64,000 nucleotides of DNA from NCBI RefSeq assembly GCF_043194295.1, contig NZ_JBAFVK010000002.1; one strand, given 5' to 3'. Under the pieces are notes generated by a model. It saw only the letters and a program-made list of their open reading frames with translations, was not told the origin of the DNA and ran no database searches. Each line of letters begins with the position of its first letter. Position 1 is the stretch's first letter. Positions 1-8,266 of the stretch are shown in pieces. Position numbers and translations under genes: made by a program. The stretch comes from Xanthobacter autotrophicus. Lineage in GTDB: Bacteria > Pseudomonadota > Alphaproteobacteria > Rhizobiales > Xanthobacteraceae.

Positions 1-285
1 CCCGGCTGGATCGGCATCGCGGCCGAGCAATCGGACGCCGACCTGGTGATGCGGGTCAGCGATGCCGGGCCCGGCTTTTCCGAGGTTGCCCTCGCCCAGT
101 TCGGCAAGCCCTACCAGTCGGACAAGGACGAACCGGGCCGAGGCCTCGGGCTGTTCCTCGCCGTCAACGTGCTGCGCAAGCTCGGCGGGACCATCGGCGC
201 CGCCAACCGGCCGGAGGGCGGGGCACGGGTGGAACTGCGCCTGCCCCTCGCGGCGCTGGCGGTGGGAGCGACCGATGGGGCCTGA
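1..285 (+). CDS. Sensor histidine kinase, C-terminal end only (partial)
   Basis: Only the last 94 residues are in the window; the start lies upstream of base 1. They form the end of a HATPase_c ATP-binding domain: a G1 box (SDAGPGF, about bases 58-78) and a G2 region (GRGLGLFLAVNVLRKLGG) that binds ATP in the lid. The gene overlaps the following response-regulator start by 11 bases, so the two are translationally coupled and form a two-component pair. RegB/ActS/RoxS-type kinases are the usual partners of the regulator next door, which supports a redox- or respiration-sensing kinase, but the sensor domain is not visible, so the signal cannot be named. Confidence 0.85.
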   Translation, partial: PGWIGIAAEQSDADLVMRVSDAGPGFSEVALAQFGKPYQSDKDEPGRGLGLFLAVNVLRKLGGTIGAANRPEGGARVELRLPLAALAVGATDGA

Positions 286-808
286 CAAGCGCCTGCTGCT
301 GGTGGAGGACGACGCGGCCTTCGCGCGCGCGCTCCAGCGCTCGTTCGAGCGCCGCGGCTACAAGGTCGGCCGCTGCGCCCGCTCGGTGGAACTCGACGCG
401 CTGCTGACCGAGCTTCAGCCCACCTGCGCCGTGGTGGACCTGAAACTCTACGGCGCTTCGGGGCTGGATTTCGTCAAGCGGCTGCACGGCCACGATCCCG
501 AGATGCGGATCGTGGTGCTCACCGGCTTCGCCAGCATCGCCACGGCGGTGGAAGCCATCAAGCTCGGCGCCTGCCACTATCTCGCCAAGCCGTCCAACGC
601 CGACGATATCGAGGCCGCATTCGAGCGGCTGGACGGGGACGCGGGCGTTGCCCTCGGCGTGCGCCCGAGTTCCATCAAGACGCTGGAATGGGAGCGCATC
701 CACGAGACCCTCGTGGACACGGACTTCAACGTCTCCAAGACCGCGCGCCGGCTCGGCATGCACCGCCGCACCCTCGCCCGCAAGCTGGCCAAGCGGCAGG
801 TCACGTAG
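275..808 (+). CDS. RegA/PrrA/RoxR-type response regulator
   Basis: A 177-residue response regulator. The receiver domain carries the acidic pair (EDD at 11-13), the phospho-acceptor Asp55 in VVDLKLYG and Lys105 in LAKPS. A short linker leads to a Fis-like helix-turn-helix (NVSKTARRLGMHRRTLARKL) near the C-terminus, the hallmark of the RegA/ActR/PrrA/RoxR family that controls redox-responsive genes such as those for respiration, carbon and nitrogen fixation. I chose the ATG at 275 because it gives the family length and overlaps the kinase stop. The linker lacks the proline stretch of canonical RegA, so this may be a paralogue rather than RegA itself. Confidence 0.9.
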   Translation: MGPDKRLLLVEDDAAFARALQRSFERRGYKVGRCARSVELDALLTELQPTCAVVDLKLYGASGLDFVKRLHGHDPEMRIVVLTGFASIATAVEAIKLGACHYLAKPSNADDIEAAFERLDGDAGVALGVRPSSIKTLEWERIHETLVDTDFNVSKTARRLGMHRRTLARKLAKRQVT

Positions 809-907
809 AGGCGACGACGAGCCGGAGGCAGCGCGGGAAGCGGCCCGGACATTGGCCGGGCACTCGTGGGCCGGGCCGTTGTGGGCCGGGCGATCGCGCG
901 CCGACGC

Positions 908-929
908 CGATCCGCGCCCGCGCGGATCG
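908..929. terminator. GC-rich hairpin between convergent genes
   Basis: Perfect 9-bp arms CGATCCGCG / CGCGGATCG with a 4-base loop. It lies between the response regulator (+) and livF (-) and could end transcripts from either side. There is no T-tract, so factor-independent termination is uncertain. Confidence 0.45.
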
Positions 930-954
930 GTTCGGATCGGTTCGGGTAACGCCC

Positions 955-982
955 CCCTCAGTGGGCGTCCCTCAGTGGGCGT
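955..982. repeat. 14-bp tandem duplication over the livF stop codon
   Basis: CCCTCAGTGGGCGT occurs twice back to back (955-968 and 969-982). The second copy contains the livF stop codon (reverse strand, 972-974). It looks like a small slippage duplication. Confidence 0.8.
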
Positions 983-1694
983 GGCCGAGATAGGCGGCGC
1001 GCACCGCCGGGTCGTTCTTCAGCATGGCGGCGGGGCCGTGGGCGGCGAGGCGGCCGTTCTCCATCACATAGCCGAAGTCGGCCACCTCCAGCGCTGCGGC
1101 GGCGAACTGCTCCACCAGCAGCATGGTGGTCTTCTGCTCCTTCAGCCGGGCGATGGTGGCGAACACCTCCGCCACCAGGCGCGGGGCAAGGCCCATGGAC
1201 GGCTCGTCGAGCAGCAGCACGCGCGGGTTCAGCATCAGCGCGCGGGCCATGGCCAGCATCTGCTGCTCGCCGCCGGAGAGGGTGCCGGCGAGCTGGTTGC
1301 GCCGCTCCGCAAGGCGCGGGAACAAAGCGAACATGCGGTCGAGATCGGCCTCCACGTCGCCGCGCGGCCGCGACCCTGTGAGGCGCGGGAAAGCGCCCAG
1401 CAGCAGATTGTCGAGCACGCTCTGGGTGGGGAACACCCGCCGCCCCTCGGGCGAGTGGGCAAGGCCCTTCTTGGTGATCTTGAAGGCCGCCAGGCCGGTG
1501 AGGTCCTCCCCGTCCAGGCGCACCGAGCCGGATTCCGGCACGATCATGCCGGAGACGGCGCGCAGCGTCGTGGTCTTGCCGGCGCCGTTGGAGCCGATGA
1601 GGGTGACGAGCTGGCCTTCCTGAACCGTGAGGCTGAGGCCGTGCAGCACCTTCACCTTGCCATAGCCGGCGACGAGATCGGTGACTTCCAGCAT
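972..1694 (-). CDS. livF: Branched-chain amino acid-type ABC transporter ATPase (LivF)
   Basis: A 240-residue cytoplasmic ATPase that powers a HAAT-family importer. Walker A GSNGAGKTT is at 34-42, the LSGGEQ signature at 139-144 and Walker B LLLDEP at 160-165; the SPEGRRVFP motif typical of LivF is at 81-89. It follows the fused livMG gene by 9 bases and is the last gene of a livK-livH-livMG-livF operon read leftwards. Liv-type systems carry branched-chain amino acids but also amides, urea or aromatic acids, so the substrate is not settled by sequence. The last codons and the stop lie in a 14-bp tandem duplication. Confidence 0.93.
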   Translation of the reverse strand: MLEVTDLVAGYGKVKVLHGLSLTVQEGQLVTLIGSNGAGKTTTLRAVSGMIVPESGSVRLDGEDLTGLAAFKITKKGLAHSPEGRRVFPTQSVLDNLLLGAFPRLTGSRPRGDVEADLDRMFALFPRLAERRNQLAGTLSGGEQQMLAMARALMLNPRVLLLDEPSMGLAPRLVAEVFATIARLKEQKTTMLLVEQFAAAALEVADFGYVMENGRLAAHGPAAMLKNDPAVRAAYLGHAH

Positions 1695-1703
1695 GGCGCC
1701 CTC

Positions 1704-3695
1704 CTATTCCGCCGCGACGGCGGCGCCGCCGAGATAGGCCTCGATCACCCGCGGGTCGGCCTGCACCGCGGCCGGCTTGCCTTCCGCGATCTTCTGGCCG
1801 AAATCCAGCACCGTGACCGTGTCGCACAGGCCCATGACCACATCCATGTGGTGCTCGATGAGCACCAGGGTGACGCCGGCGTCGCGCACCTTGCGGATGA
1901 TCTCCACCAGATGCTTGATGTCCGGCGCCGTGAGGCCCGCCGCCGGCTCGTCCAGCAGCAGCAGGTCCGGGTCCAGCGCCAGCGCGCGGGCGATTTCCAG
2001 GAGGCGTTGCTTGCCGTAGGGCAGGTTGCGCGCCTCCTCGTTGGCAAGGTCGGCAAGGCCCACGAAGGCGAGCAGGCTCATGGCCCGCTCGCGCGCCGCC
2101 TTCTCCTCCCGCCGGATGCGCGGCAGGCCCAGCGCGACCTCGGCGAAGGTGGCGCGATAGGTGTGGTGGAGGCCCACCAGCACGTTCTCGATCAGCGTCA
2201 GCTCGGCGAAGAGCTGCACGTTCTGGAAGGTGCGCGCGATGCCCTGCGCCGCGATGTCGGAGGAGGTGCGCCCGGCGATGTCCTGGCCCTTGAAGCGGAT
2301 CGACCCCGCGGTGGGCACATAGATGCCGGTGAGCACGTTCATCATGGTGCTCTTGCCGGACCCGTTGGGGCCGATGAGCCCGTGGATGGTGCCCGGCTTC
2401 ACCTCGATGCTCACGGTGTCGAGGGCTTTCAGGCCGCCGAACTGCATCACCACCCCGTCCACGTGGAGCAGCACGCCCTCGCGGGCGGCGGCGGTGGCGG
2501 TGACCGGCCGCGCGGTGGCCTCCGCCTCGATGACCGCATGGGTCTTCACGAGGTTCGGCCAGAGCTGGGCGGCGGCCTTCTTGAGGAAGCCGACGATGCC
2601 GTCCGGCAGGTAATAGACCACGAACAGGATCATCACGCCGAAGATGGCGAGCTTGTAGTCGGTGATCTTCTCCAGGAGCAGCGAGAAGGCGAAGAAGGCG
2701 AGGCACAACACCACCGGAATGGCGGTCTGCACCCGGTGCTCCGGAGTGCGGATGAAGCTGCGCGCGCCCGCGATCAGCGCGATCACCGCAATGGTGCCGG
2801 CGATGTAGCGGAACAGCACGATGTCGGAGAGCAGGTTGGGCAGGAACACGATGATCACCGCGCCGATGATGGGGCCAAGGCGCGACTTGCGCCCGCCCAC
2901 GGTGACCGCCAGCAGGAACTGCACGGAGAGCTCGAAGCCGAAATTGTTCGGCGCGATATATTGCTCCGAATAGGCAAACAGCGCCCCGGCGAGCCCGGCG
3001 AAGCCCGCCGACACCACGAAGGCGATCACCTTGTGCTTGTAGACGCTCACGCCCATGCAGTCGGAGGCGATGGGGCTGTCGCGCAGCGCCTCGAAGGCCC
3101 GGCCGAGGTGCGAGGCGAGGATGCGATTGATCACCAGCAGGGTGAGCACCAGCGCCACCGCGGCGATATAGAAATACTCCACCTCCTTCATGCGCTTCAG
3201 CGACATGTCGAACAGCGGGATGGTGTCGCCGAGCCAGCGCAGGTCGAGGAACAGGGGCGTGGTCAGCTTGATGCCGAGGGGGCCGTTGGTGAGGTCCGTC
3301 ATCTCGTTGATGAGGATCTGCACGATGGTGCCGAAGGCCAGTGTCACCATGGCGAGATAGGGCCCGGTGACCCGCAGCGCCGGCAGCGCCAGAATGATGC
3401 CGAACAGGGCCGTGACGATGATGGCGAGCGGCAGCGCCGGCCAGAAGCCGACGCCGAAATGCATGGCCAGGCACCCGGCCGTATAGGCGCCGATGCCGAA
3501 CAGCGCGGCATGGCCGATGGAGACCTCGCCCGTATAGCCGAACACCACGTCCAGCCCCAGAAGGAGGATGGCGTAGATGGCGATGGTGATGGTGAGGTGC
3601 AGGTAATAAGGGCTCGTCACCGCGAACGGCAGCACCGCCAGCGCGGCGAGGCCGAGGATCGGGAAGCCGGTAGAGAGGATGCGTCGCGCCAGCAT
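1704..3695 (-). CDS. Fused LivM permease - LivG ATPase of a branched-chain-type ABC importer
   Basis: One 663-residue frame holds both subunits. Residues 1 to about 370 are a LivM-type permease with many hydrophobic helices and the conserved GYTGEVSIGHAALFGIGAYT segment near residue 55. After a linker rich in Ala, Thr and Glu (about 385-410), a LivG-type ATPase follows: Walker A GPNGSGKST near 442-450, and Walker B LLLLDEP before the ARALALDPD stretch. Normal LivM and LivG are separate proteins of about 330-400 and 250 residues; here they are joined without a frame break. Four bases separate it from livH upstream. Fused forms are known in this family, so I read it as real, not a sequencing error. 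Confidence 0.9.
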   Translation of the reverse strand: MLARRILSTGFPILGLAALAVLPFAVTSPYYLHLTITIAIYAILLLGLDVVFGYTGEVSIGHAALFGIGAYTAGCLAMHFGVGFWPALPLAIIVTALFGIILALPALRVTGPYLAMVTLAFGTIVQILINEMTDLTNGPLGIKLTTPLFLDLRWLGDTIPLFDMSLKRMKEVEYFYIAAVALVLTLLVINRILASHLGRAFEALRDSPIASDCMGVSVYKHKVIAFVVSAGFAGLAGALFAYSEQYIAPNNFGFELSVQFLLAVTVGGRKSRLGPIIGAVIIVFLPNLLSDIVLFRYIAGTIAVIALIAGARSFIRTPEHRVQTAIPVVLCLAFFAFSLLLEKITDYKLAIFGVMILFVVYYLPDGIVGFLKKAAAQLWPNLVKTHAVIEAEATARPVTATAAAREGVLLHVDGVVMQFGGLKALDTVSIEVKPGTIHGLIGPNGSGKSTMMNVLTGIYVPTAGSIRFKGQDIAGRTSSDIAAQGIARTFQNVQLFAELTLIENVLVGLHHTYRATFAEVALGLPRIRREEKAARERAMSLLAFVGLADLANEEARNLPYGKQRLLEIARALALDPDLLLLDEPAAGLTAPDIKHLVEIIRKVRDAGVTLVLIEHHMDVVMGLCDTVTVLDFGQKIAEGKPAAVQADPRVIEAYLGGAAVAAE

Positions 3696-3699
3696 GGCC

Positions 3700-4602
3700 T
3701 CACACCTTCTTGATGGTGGCGCGGCCGAACAGGCCCGAGGGTTTCAGCGACAGCACGAGCAGCAGGAGCACGAGGCCCGGCACGTCCTTGTAGCCGGTGG
3801 AGATGTAATAGCCGGTGAGGGTCTCGGTGATGCCGAGGATGAGCCCGCCCACGATCACGCCCATGCCGCTCGACAGGCCGCCGATGATGGCCACCGCGAA
3901 GGCCTTGAGCCCCAGCACCGCGCCCATGGTGGCGCCGGTGAGGGTGACGGGGGCGATGAGCACCCCGGCGAAGGCCGCCGTCATGGAGGAGAGCGCATAG
4001 GAGAAGGTGATGACGCGCCGCGTGTCGATGCCCATCAGGCCGGCGGCGTCGCGATCATTGGCGGTGGCCACCACCGCCTTGCCGAAGATGGAGCGGCGGT
4101 TGAACACCTCCACCGCCAGCATGATCACCAGCGCGCCCACCACGATGGCGATTTCCATGGGCTGGATGCGCACCCCGAGGATGTTGAGGGACGCTTCCGG
4201 CAAGGGCGAGGGAAAGCGCAGGGCGTCGCGGCCCCAGATGTTCTCCGCAAGATTGCGGAAGATGATGCCCAGCGCGATGGTGGCCATGATCCACCCGGCC
4301 TCGGAATTGGCCTTCACCGCCGGGCGCACGCCGAGATATTCCACCAGCGCCCCCTGGGCGAGGCCGAAGGCGAACACCACGGGCAGCATCAGCAAATAGG
4401 CGAGCGGGGTGCCCAGCGCCTGGCCGATGAGGAAGTTCACCGTGGTGAGCCCCACCAGCGCACCCAGCATCAGGGCTTCGCCCTGGCCGAAATTCAGCGT
4501 CTTGGAGGTGGCGAAGGTGAGCTGGTAGCTGAAGGCGATGACGCCGTAGATCATGCCCACGGCGATGCCGCTGACGATGAGCTGCGAGAGGATGTTCATC
4601 AA
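3700..4602 (-). CDS. livH: Branched-chain amino acid-type ABC permease (LivH)
   Basis: A 300-residue inner-membrane permease with about eight hydrophobic helices and the LivH hallmarks FGQGEALMLGAL near residue 40 and LGLKAFAVAIIGGLSSGMGVIVGG near 225. It pairs with the LivM half of the downstream fusion to form the translocation channel. The fusion starts 4 bases after its stop. It starts 166 bases after livK; that gap carries GC-rich hairpins (for example GCCCC-TTCG-GGGC at 4657-4669), which could reduce read-through from the highly expressed binding-protein gene. Confidence 0.93.
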   Translation of the reverse strand: MMNILSQLIVSGIAVGMIYGVIAFSYQLTFATSKTLNFGQGEALMLGALVGLTTVNFLIGQALGTPLAYLLMLPVVFAFGLAQGALVEYLGVRPAVKANSEAGWIMATIALGIIFRNLAENIWGRDALRFPSPLPEASLNILGVRIQPMEIAIVVGALVIMLAVEVFNRRSIFGKAVVATANDRDAAGLMGIDTRRVITFSYALSSMTAAFAGVLIAPVTLTGATMGAVLGLKAFAVAIIGGLSSGMGVIVGGLILGITETLTGYYISTGYKDVPGLVLLLLVLSLKPSGLFGRATIKKV

Positions 4603-4768
4603 GGGTCTCCGAAGCGCAATTCCCAGAGCGCGAGTCCCCGCGCCCCGCGCGGAAGGGCCCCTTCGGGGCGGGAAGGGCCGCCGACCGGCACGCGCGAGCG
4701 CACCGGGCGGGCTTCTCGTCGCCGGCCGGCGAAACCGCCGCCGGCCGATCAGATGCGACCGATCACGC

Positions 4769-5989
4769 TCAGTTCTTGGGCTTCACCCGGACCGCCTTGT
4801 CGCCGGCGATGTCCTCGGGATGGGCGGCAACCACGCGGCCGCCCTTCACCAGGCCGAACACCGGGATGTTGCCGGTGATGGCCTCATGGTCGGTGGCGCT
4901 GAAGGGGCGGTCGTAAATGGTGACCACGCCTTCCACCTTGGTGTTCAGGTTTTCCAGCGCTTCGCGGATCTTGCGACCGTCGGTGGAGCCCGCCTGGGTG
5001 ATGGCGGCGGCGAGCAGAAACACGGAATCATAGCCCTGCGCGGCCGACACGGGGGACGGCATGCGGTCGATCTTGTAGGCCGCCTGATAGGCCTCGATGA
5101 AGGCCTTGCGCTTGGGGGTATCAGGCAGCTGGATGAAGGTCTGGGGCATCAGGGCGCCGTCGCCATTGGGGCCGGCGGTGTCGATGAAGCTGGCCATGGA
5201 CAGGGTCCAGGAGCCGATCATGGGCACCTTCCAGCCGAGCTTGGCCATGCCGTTGGCGATCTGCGCCAGCTCGGGGCCGATGGCGTAGGTGAGGATCACG
5301 TCGGCGCCGGCTTCCTTGGCGCGCAGCAGCTGCGCGGTCATGTCGGTGTCGCCGATATTGAACTTCTCGGTGGCCACCGGCTTCACGTTCAGGGCGGCCA
5401 GCGCCTTTTCAAGATCGGCGCGGCCGAGCTGGCCATAATTGGTCGAGTCCGCCAGGATGGCCGGCTTCTTGAAGCCCTGCCTTTTGACCGCCTCGTCGGC
5501 AATCATCACGCTCTGGATGGCGTCGTTGGCAGAGGTGCGGAAGATGTAGTTGGATTTATTGTCCGGCGGCAGGAACTGCTTGGAGATGACCGTGCCGGTG
5601 GCCACGTTGTTGATCACCGGGATTTCCGCTTCCTGGTAGAAGCGCTGCGAGGCCAGGGCCACGCCGGTATTGATATAGCCGAGGGTGGCGACCACCCCCT
5701 CCTTGTTGATGAGTTCCTGGGCGATCTGCACGCCCACCTCGTTCTTGGCCTCGTCGTCGCGCTCCACCAGCACCAGCTGGCGGCCCAGCACGCCGCCGGA
5801 CTTGTTGATCTCCGTCACCGCGAGCTTCACGCCGTCGCGCATGCTCACGCCCATGGAGGACGAGCCGCCTGTGAAGGGCCCGCTCAGGCCGATCTTGATG
5901 GGTTCCGCTGCCACGGCGACGCCTGCGATGGAGACGCCGGCCATGGCGATGCTTGCGGCGACCGCCGCAATCATTCCGCTCACTCGCAT
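4769..5989 (-). CDS. Periplasmic substrate-binding protein of the Liv-type ABC importer
   Basis: A 406-residue protein with a Sec signal peptide (hydrophobic residues 6-26, cleavage likely after AVAA near 28) followed by IKIGLSGPFTGGSSSMG, the start of a Peripla_BP_6 (LivK) fold. It is the first gene of the leftward operon and should deliver the ligand to LivH/LivMG/LivF. This subfamily includes receptors for branched-chain amino acids, amides and aromatic acids, and no residue seen here fixes the ligand. A GGGAGTG ribosome site lies just upstream of the ATG. A perfect 16-bp dyad (6082-6097) lies in its upstream region. Confidence 0.9.
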   Translation of the reverse strand: MRVSGMIAAVAASIAMAGVSIAGVAVAAEPIKIGLSGPFTGGSSSMGVSMRDGVKLAVTEINKSGGVLGRQLVLVERDDEAKNEVGVQIAQELINKEGVVATLGYINTGVALASQRFYQEAEIPVINNVATGTVISKQFLPPDNKSNYIFRTSANDAIQSVMIADEAVKRQGFKKPAILADSTNYGQLGRADLEKALAALNVKPVATEKFNIGDTDMTAQLLRAKEAGADVILTYAIGPELAQIANGMAKLGWKVPMIGSWTLSMASFIDTAGPNGDGALMPQTFIQLPDTPKRKAFIEAYQAAYKIDRMPSPVSAAQGYDSVFLLAAAITQAGSTDGRKIREALENLNTKVEGVVTIYDRPFSATDHEAITGNIPVFGLVKGGRVVAAHPEDIAGDKAVRVKPKN

Positions 5990-6081
5990 GTTTCACTCCC
6001 TGGTAGCCCGACCTTGGGGCTTTATTGGTTCGATCCGGCTTTTCGCCGGTTAGGCCTGAATCGTTTAAGCCAATTGGCGCC

Positions 6082-6097
6082 GTTGCACCAGTGCAAC
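6082..6097. promoter_or_regulatory. Perfect 7-2-7 dyad, candidate operator or enhancer site
   Basis: GTTGCAC-CA-GTGCAAC is a perfect inverted repeat. It lies 93 bases upstream of the livK start and about 250 bases upstream of the predicted sigma54 transcription start, so it could serve either operon. A related half-site, TTTGCACC, occurs at 6256-6263. Confidence 0.5.
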
Positions 6098-6321
6098 CTA
6101 TGGCGATTTCGGTGGCAGCGTGGCCGGTATCTTCGTCCGGCGGGGCGGCGCTTCGCGCACAGCCGGTCCGCAGCCCCCTGCCCTCGCCGGCGGAGAACCG
6201 CCGCACCGGCGCGGCCAGCGGCGGAAATCCGCCGCCCTCGACCGCAAGAGCCGCGTTTGCACCTACAGTTTTTTTATTCAATAACAATGTCTTGACTGAA
6301 GAGTTGACGACCACGCATGGC

Positions 6322-6337
6322 TGGCATGCGCTCTGCA
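6322..6337 (+). promoter_or_regulatory. Sigma54-type (-24/-12) promoter
   Basis: TGGCATGCGCTCTGCA matches the consensus TGGCAC-N5-TTGCA at most positions and has the required GG (6323-6324) and GC (6335-6336) exactly 10 bases apart. The predicted start of transcription is near 6348, leaving a 50-base leader to the TTG start at 6398. A sigma54 activator gene lies in the same gene group at 11109. Confidence 0.65.
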
Positions 6338-6397
6338 AAGGGAGGGTGTCATCCATCCAGCCGGCCGCCAGAGCCGGCTCCCACCGGGAGAAGCGCC

Positions 6398-7426
6398 TTG
6401 CCGACATCTCTTCGCTTGACCTCGCCTGTCCGCTCGACCGCGCCCACCCGCCGGACCTTCCAGCGGGCCACCCGCCTGGCCGCCCTTGTCGCCGCCTCGG
6501 CGGTGCTGGCGTTCGGCGCCCTGCCCGCCTCGGCGCAGGAAGTGATCCGCGTCGGCAACCTCAAGCTCGCCCATTTCGCCGGCGTCTCCTACATTAAGGA
6601 GATCGCCTCCAGCTGCGGCATCACGGTGGACCTGAAGATCTTCGCCAAGGGCCCGGACGTGATGCAGGCCATCCTCGCCGGCGAGTTGGACGTAGGCGCC
6701 ACCGCCTCCGAGGCCGCCATTTCCGGCCGGGGCAACGGCGCGCAGATCTACATCGTCGGCGGCTTCGCCAGCGGCGGCGCCCGCCTTCTGGCGGTGCCCG
6801 ACAGCGGCATCAAGACGGTGGCGGACCTGAAGGGCAAGAAGGTGGGCGTCACCCGCGGCTCCATCCAGGAAGTGCTGCTGGCCGCCGAGATGGGCAAGGT
6901 CGGCCTCACGCCCAAGGACCTCACCATCATTTACCTCGGCTATCCCGACCTCAACCAGGCGCTGCTGCAGAAGCAGGTGGACGCCATCATGCAGACCGAG
7001 CCGCAATCGGCCCAGGCCATCGCCCGCGGCTTCGGTGCCGAGATGCTGAAGCCCTACGACACCCCCATCGGCGCGCCGGTGCGCACCCTGGTGATGAGCG
7101 AGAAGTTCTACAAGGGCAGCCCCGAGGCCGCGAAGAAGTTCATGGCCTGCTTCGTGAAGGCGCAGAAGACCTTCATGGACGATCCCAAGGCGGCCGAGAA
7201 ATTCGTGACCCAGGACGTGTTCAAGGGCCAGCTGACGGCGGAGGAATTCCAGGAAGCCCTCGCCAACTCGCCCTACACGCTGTCGATCACCGCCGACCAC
7301 ATCCAGAAGACCACGGACGTGATGGCCAAGTACGGCATCGGCAAGATGTCGTCCCCCGCCAAGGCCGAGGACTGGGTGAAGCTCGACCTGCTCGACGCCG
7401 CCAAGTCGTCCGCCGGCATCAACTGA
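6398..7426 (+). CDS. SsuA/NMT1-like periplasmic substrate-binding protein
   Basis: I start this gene at a TTG (6398) because GGGAG sits 7 bases before it and because an earlier in-frame ATG at 6317 would lie upstream of the sigma54 promoter. The 342-residue product begins with a basic stretch and a hydrophobic signal peptide ending ALPASAQE (near 48), followed by a NMT1/SsuA-type fold. It would bind a small ligand and pass it to the permease 10 bases downstream. Relatives bind sulfonates, nitrate, taurine, pyrimidines or aromatic compounds; the ligand here is unknown. Cys residues in the mature protein (SSCGI, MACFVK) could form a disulfide. Confidence 0.85.
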   Translation: MPTSLRLTSPVRSTAPTRRTFQRATRLAALVAASAVLAFGALPASAQEVIRVGNLKLAHFAGVSYIKEIASSCGITVDLKIFAKGPDVMQAILAGELDVGATASEAAISGRGNGAQIYIVGGFASGGARLLAVPDSGIKTVADLKGKKVGVTRGSIQEVLLAAEMGKVGLTPKDLTIIYLGYPDLNQALLQKQVDAIMQTEPQSAQAIARGFGAEMLKPYDTPIGAPVRTLVMSEKFYKGSPEAAKKFMACFVKAQKTFMDDPKAAEKFVTQDVFKGQLTAEEFQEALANSPYTLSITADHIQKTTDVMAKYGIGKMSSPAKAEDWVKLDLLDAAKSSAGIN

Positions 7427-7436
7427 GGGCATCGCC

Positions 7437-8258
7437 ATGCATACGTCCCGCCTGAAATCCGTGGCGGAGGGCCTTGCCGTGCCCGTCGTCGCCCTCCTCC
7501 TGTGGCAGCTCGCCTGCACCCTGGGGCTGGTGAACCCCATGGTCCTGCCCTCCCCGGCCGCCGTGGCCGTGCGCTGGTGGGCCTATCTCGCCCCCATGGA
7601 AGCCTATGACCCGGCCGCCGGCTCCTATCTCGCCTGGCTGTTCTCCGGCGAGATGATCCAGGATTCCATCGGCTCCCTCACCCGCGTCGCCCTCGGCTTC
7701 TTCGTGGGGGCAGGGCTTGCCCTGCCGCTCGGCCTGTTCATGGGATCGAGCGACGCCATCTACCGCCACATCAACCCGCTCATGCAGGTGCTGCGGCCCA
7801 TCCCGCCCATCGCCTACATCCCGTTGTCCATCTTGTGGTTCGGCCTCGGCAATGCGCCGGCGGTGTTCCTCATCGCCATCGGCGCCTTCTTCCCGGTGCT
7901 GATGAACACCATCGCCGGCGTGCGGCACGTGGACGGCATCTATATCCGCGCCGCCCGGAGCCTGGGGGCAAGCCGCCTCACCATCTTCCGGCGGGTGATC
8001 CTGCCGGCGGCGACGCCCTACATCCTGTCGGGCGCGCGCATCGGCATCGGCACCGCCTTCATCGTGGTGATCGTGGCCGAGATGATCGCGGTCAACAACG
8101 GCCTCGGCTTCCGCATCCTGGAGGCGCGCGAATACTTCTGGTCCGACAAGATCATCGCCGGAATGTTCACCATCGGCATCCTCGGCCTTGGCATCGACAT
8201 GGCGGTGAGCCGCCTCAACAACCACCTGCTGCGCTGGCATCGCGGCCTGGAATCGTGA
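7437..8258 (+). CDS. SsuC/TauC-like ABC transporter permease
   Basis: A 273-residue inner-membrane permease with about six helices. The ATPase-docking EAA-like loop is visible as AARSLGASRLTIFRRVILPAATPYI around residues 172-194. It begins 10 bases after the binding protein and ends 8 bases before the ATPase gene, so the three genes form one operon. Family members import sulfonates, taurine, nitrate or thiamine precursors. Confidence 0.92.
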   Translation: MHTSRLKSVAEGLAVPVVALLLWQLACTLGLVNPMVLPSPAAVAVRWWAYLAPMEAYDPAAGSYLAWLFSGEMIQDSIGSLTRVALGFFVGAGLALPLGLFMGSSDAIYRHINPLMQVLRPIPPIAYIPLSILWFGLGNAPAVFLIAIGAFFPVLMNTIAGVRHVDGIYIRAARSLGASRLTIFRRVILPAATPYILSGARIGIGTAFIVVIVAEMIAVNNGLGFRILEAREYFWSDKIIAGMFTIGILGLGIDMAVSRLNNHLLRWHRGLES

Positions 8259-8266
8259 GGAACGCC

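Larger units (their letters stand above)
5990..6397. other. Divergent control region between two ABC operons
   Basis: About 400 non-coding bases between livK (leftward) and the SsuA-like gene (rightward). Going right it holds a CCGGC-GAAAA-GCCGG hairpin in the livK leader (about 6035-6051), a perfect dyad at 6082-6097, a GC-rich stretch, a short AT-rich run (6268-6300) with a second TTTGCACC half-site at 6256-6263, and a sigma54-type promoter at 6322-6337. Confidence 0.7.

Noticed and set aside
275..808. Calling the regulator RegA itself
   Set aside because: The HTH and receiver fit the family, but the linker differs from canonical RegA/ActR and the kinase sensor is outside the window, so only the family was assigned.
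648..3713. Very long open frame (about 1,020 codons) on the plus strand
   Set aside because: It lies opposite the livF and livMG genes, has the His/Arg/Gly-rich composition of an antisense frame in GC-rich DNA, and no recognisable domain.
6317..6397. Earlier in-frame ATG (6317) for the SsuA-like protein
   Set aside because: It would put the start upstream of the sigma54 promoter and gives a Pro/Ser-rich non-signal leader; the TTG at 6398 has a good ribosome site and leaves a normal signal peptide.
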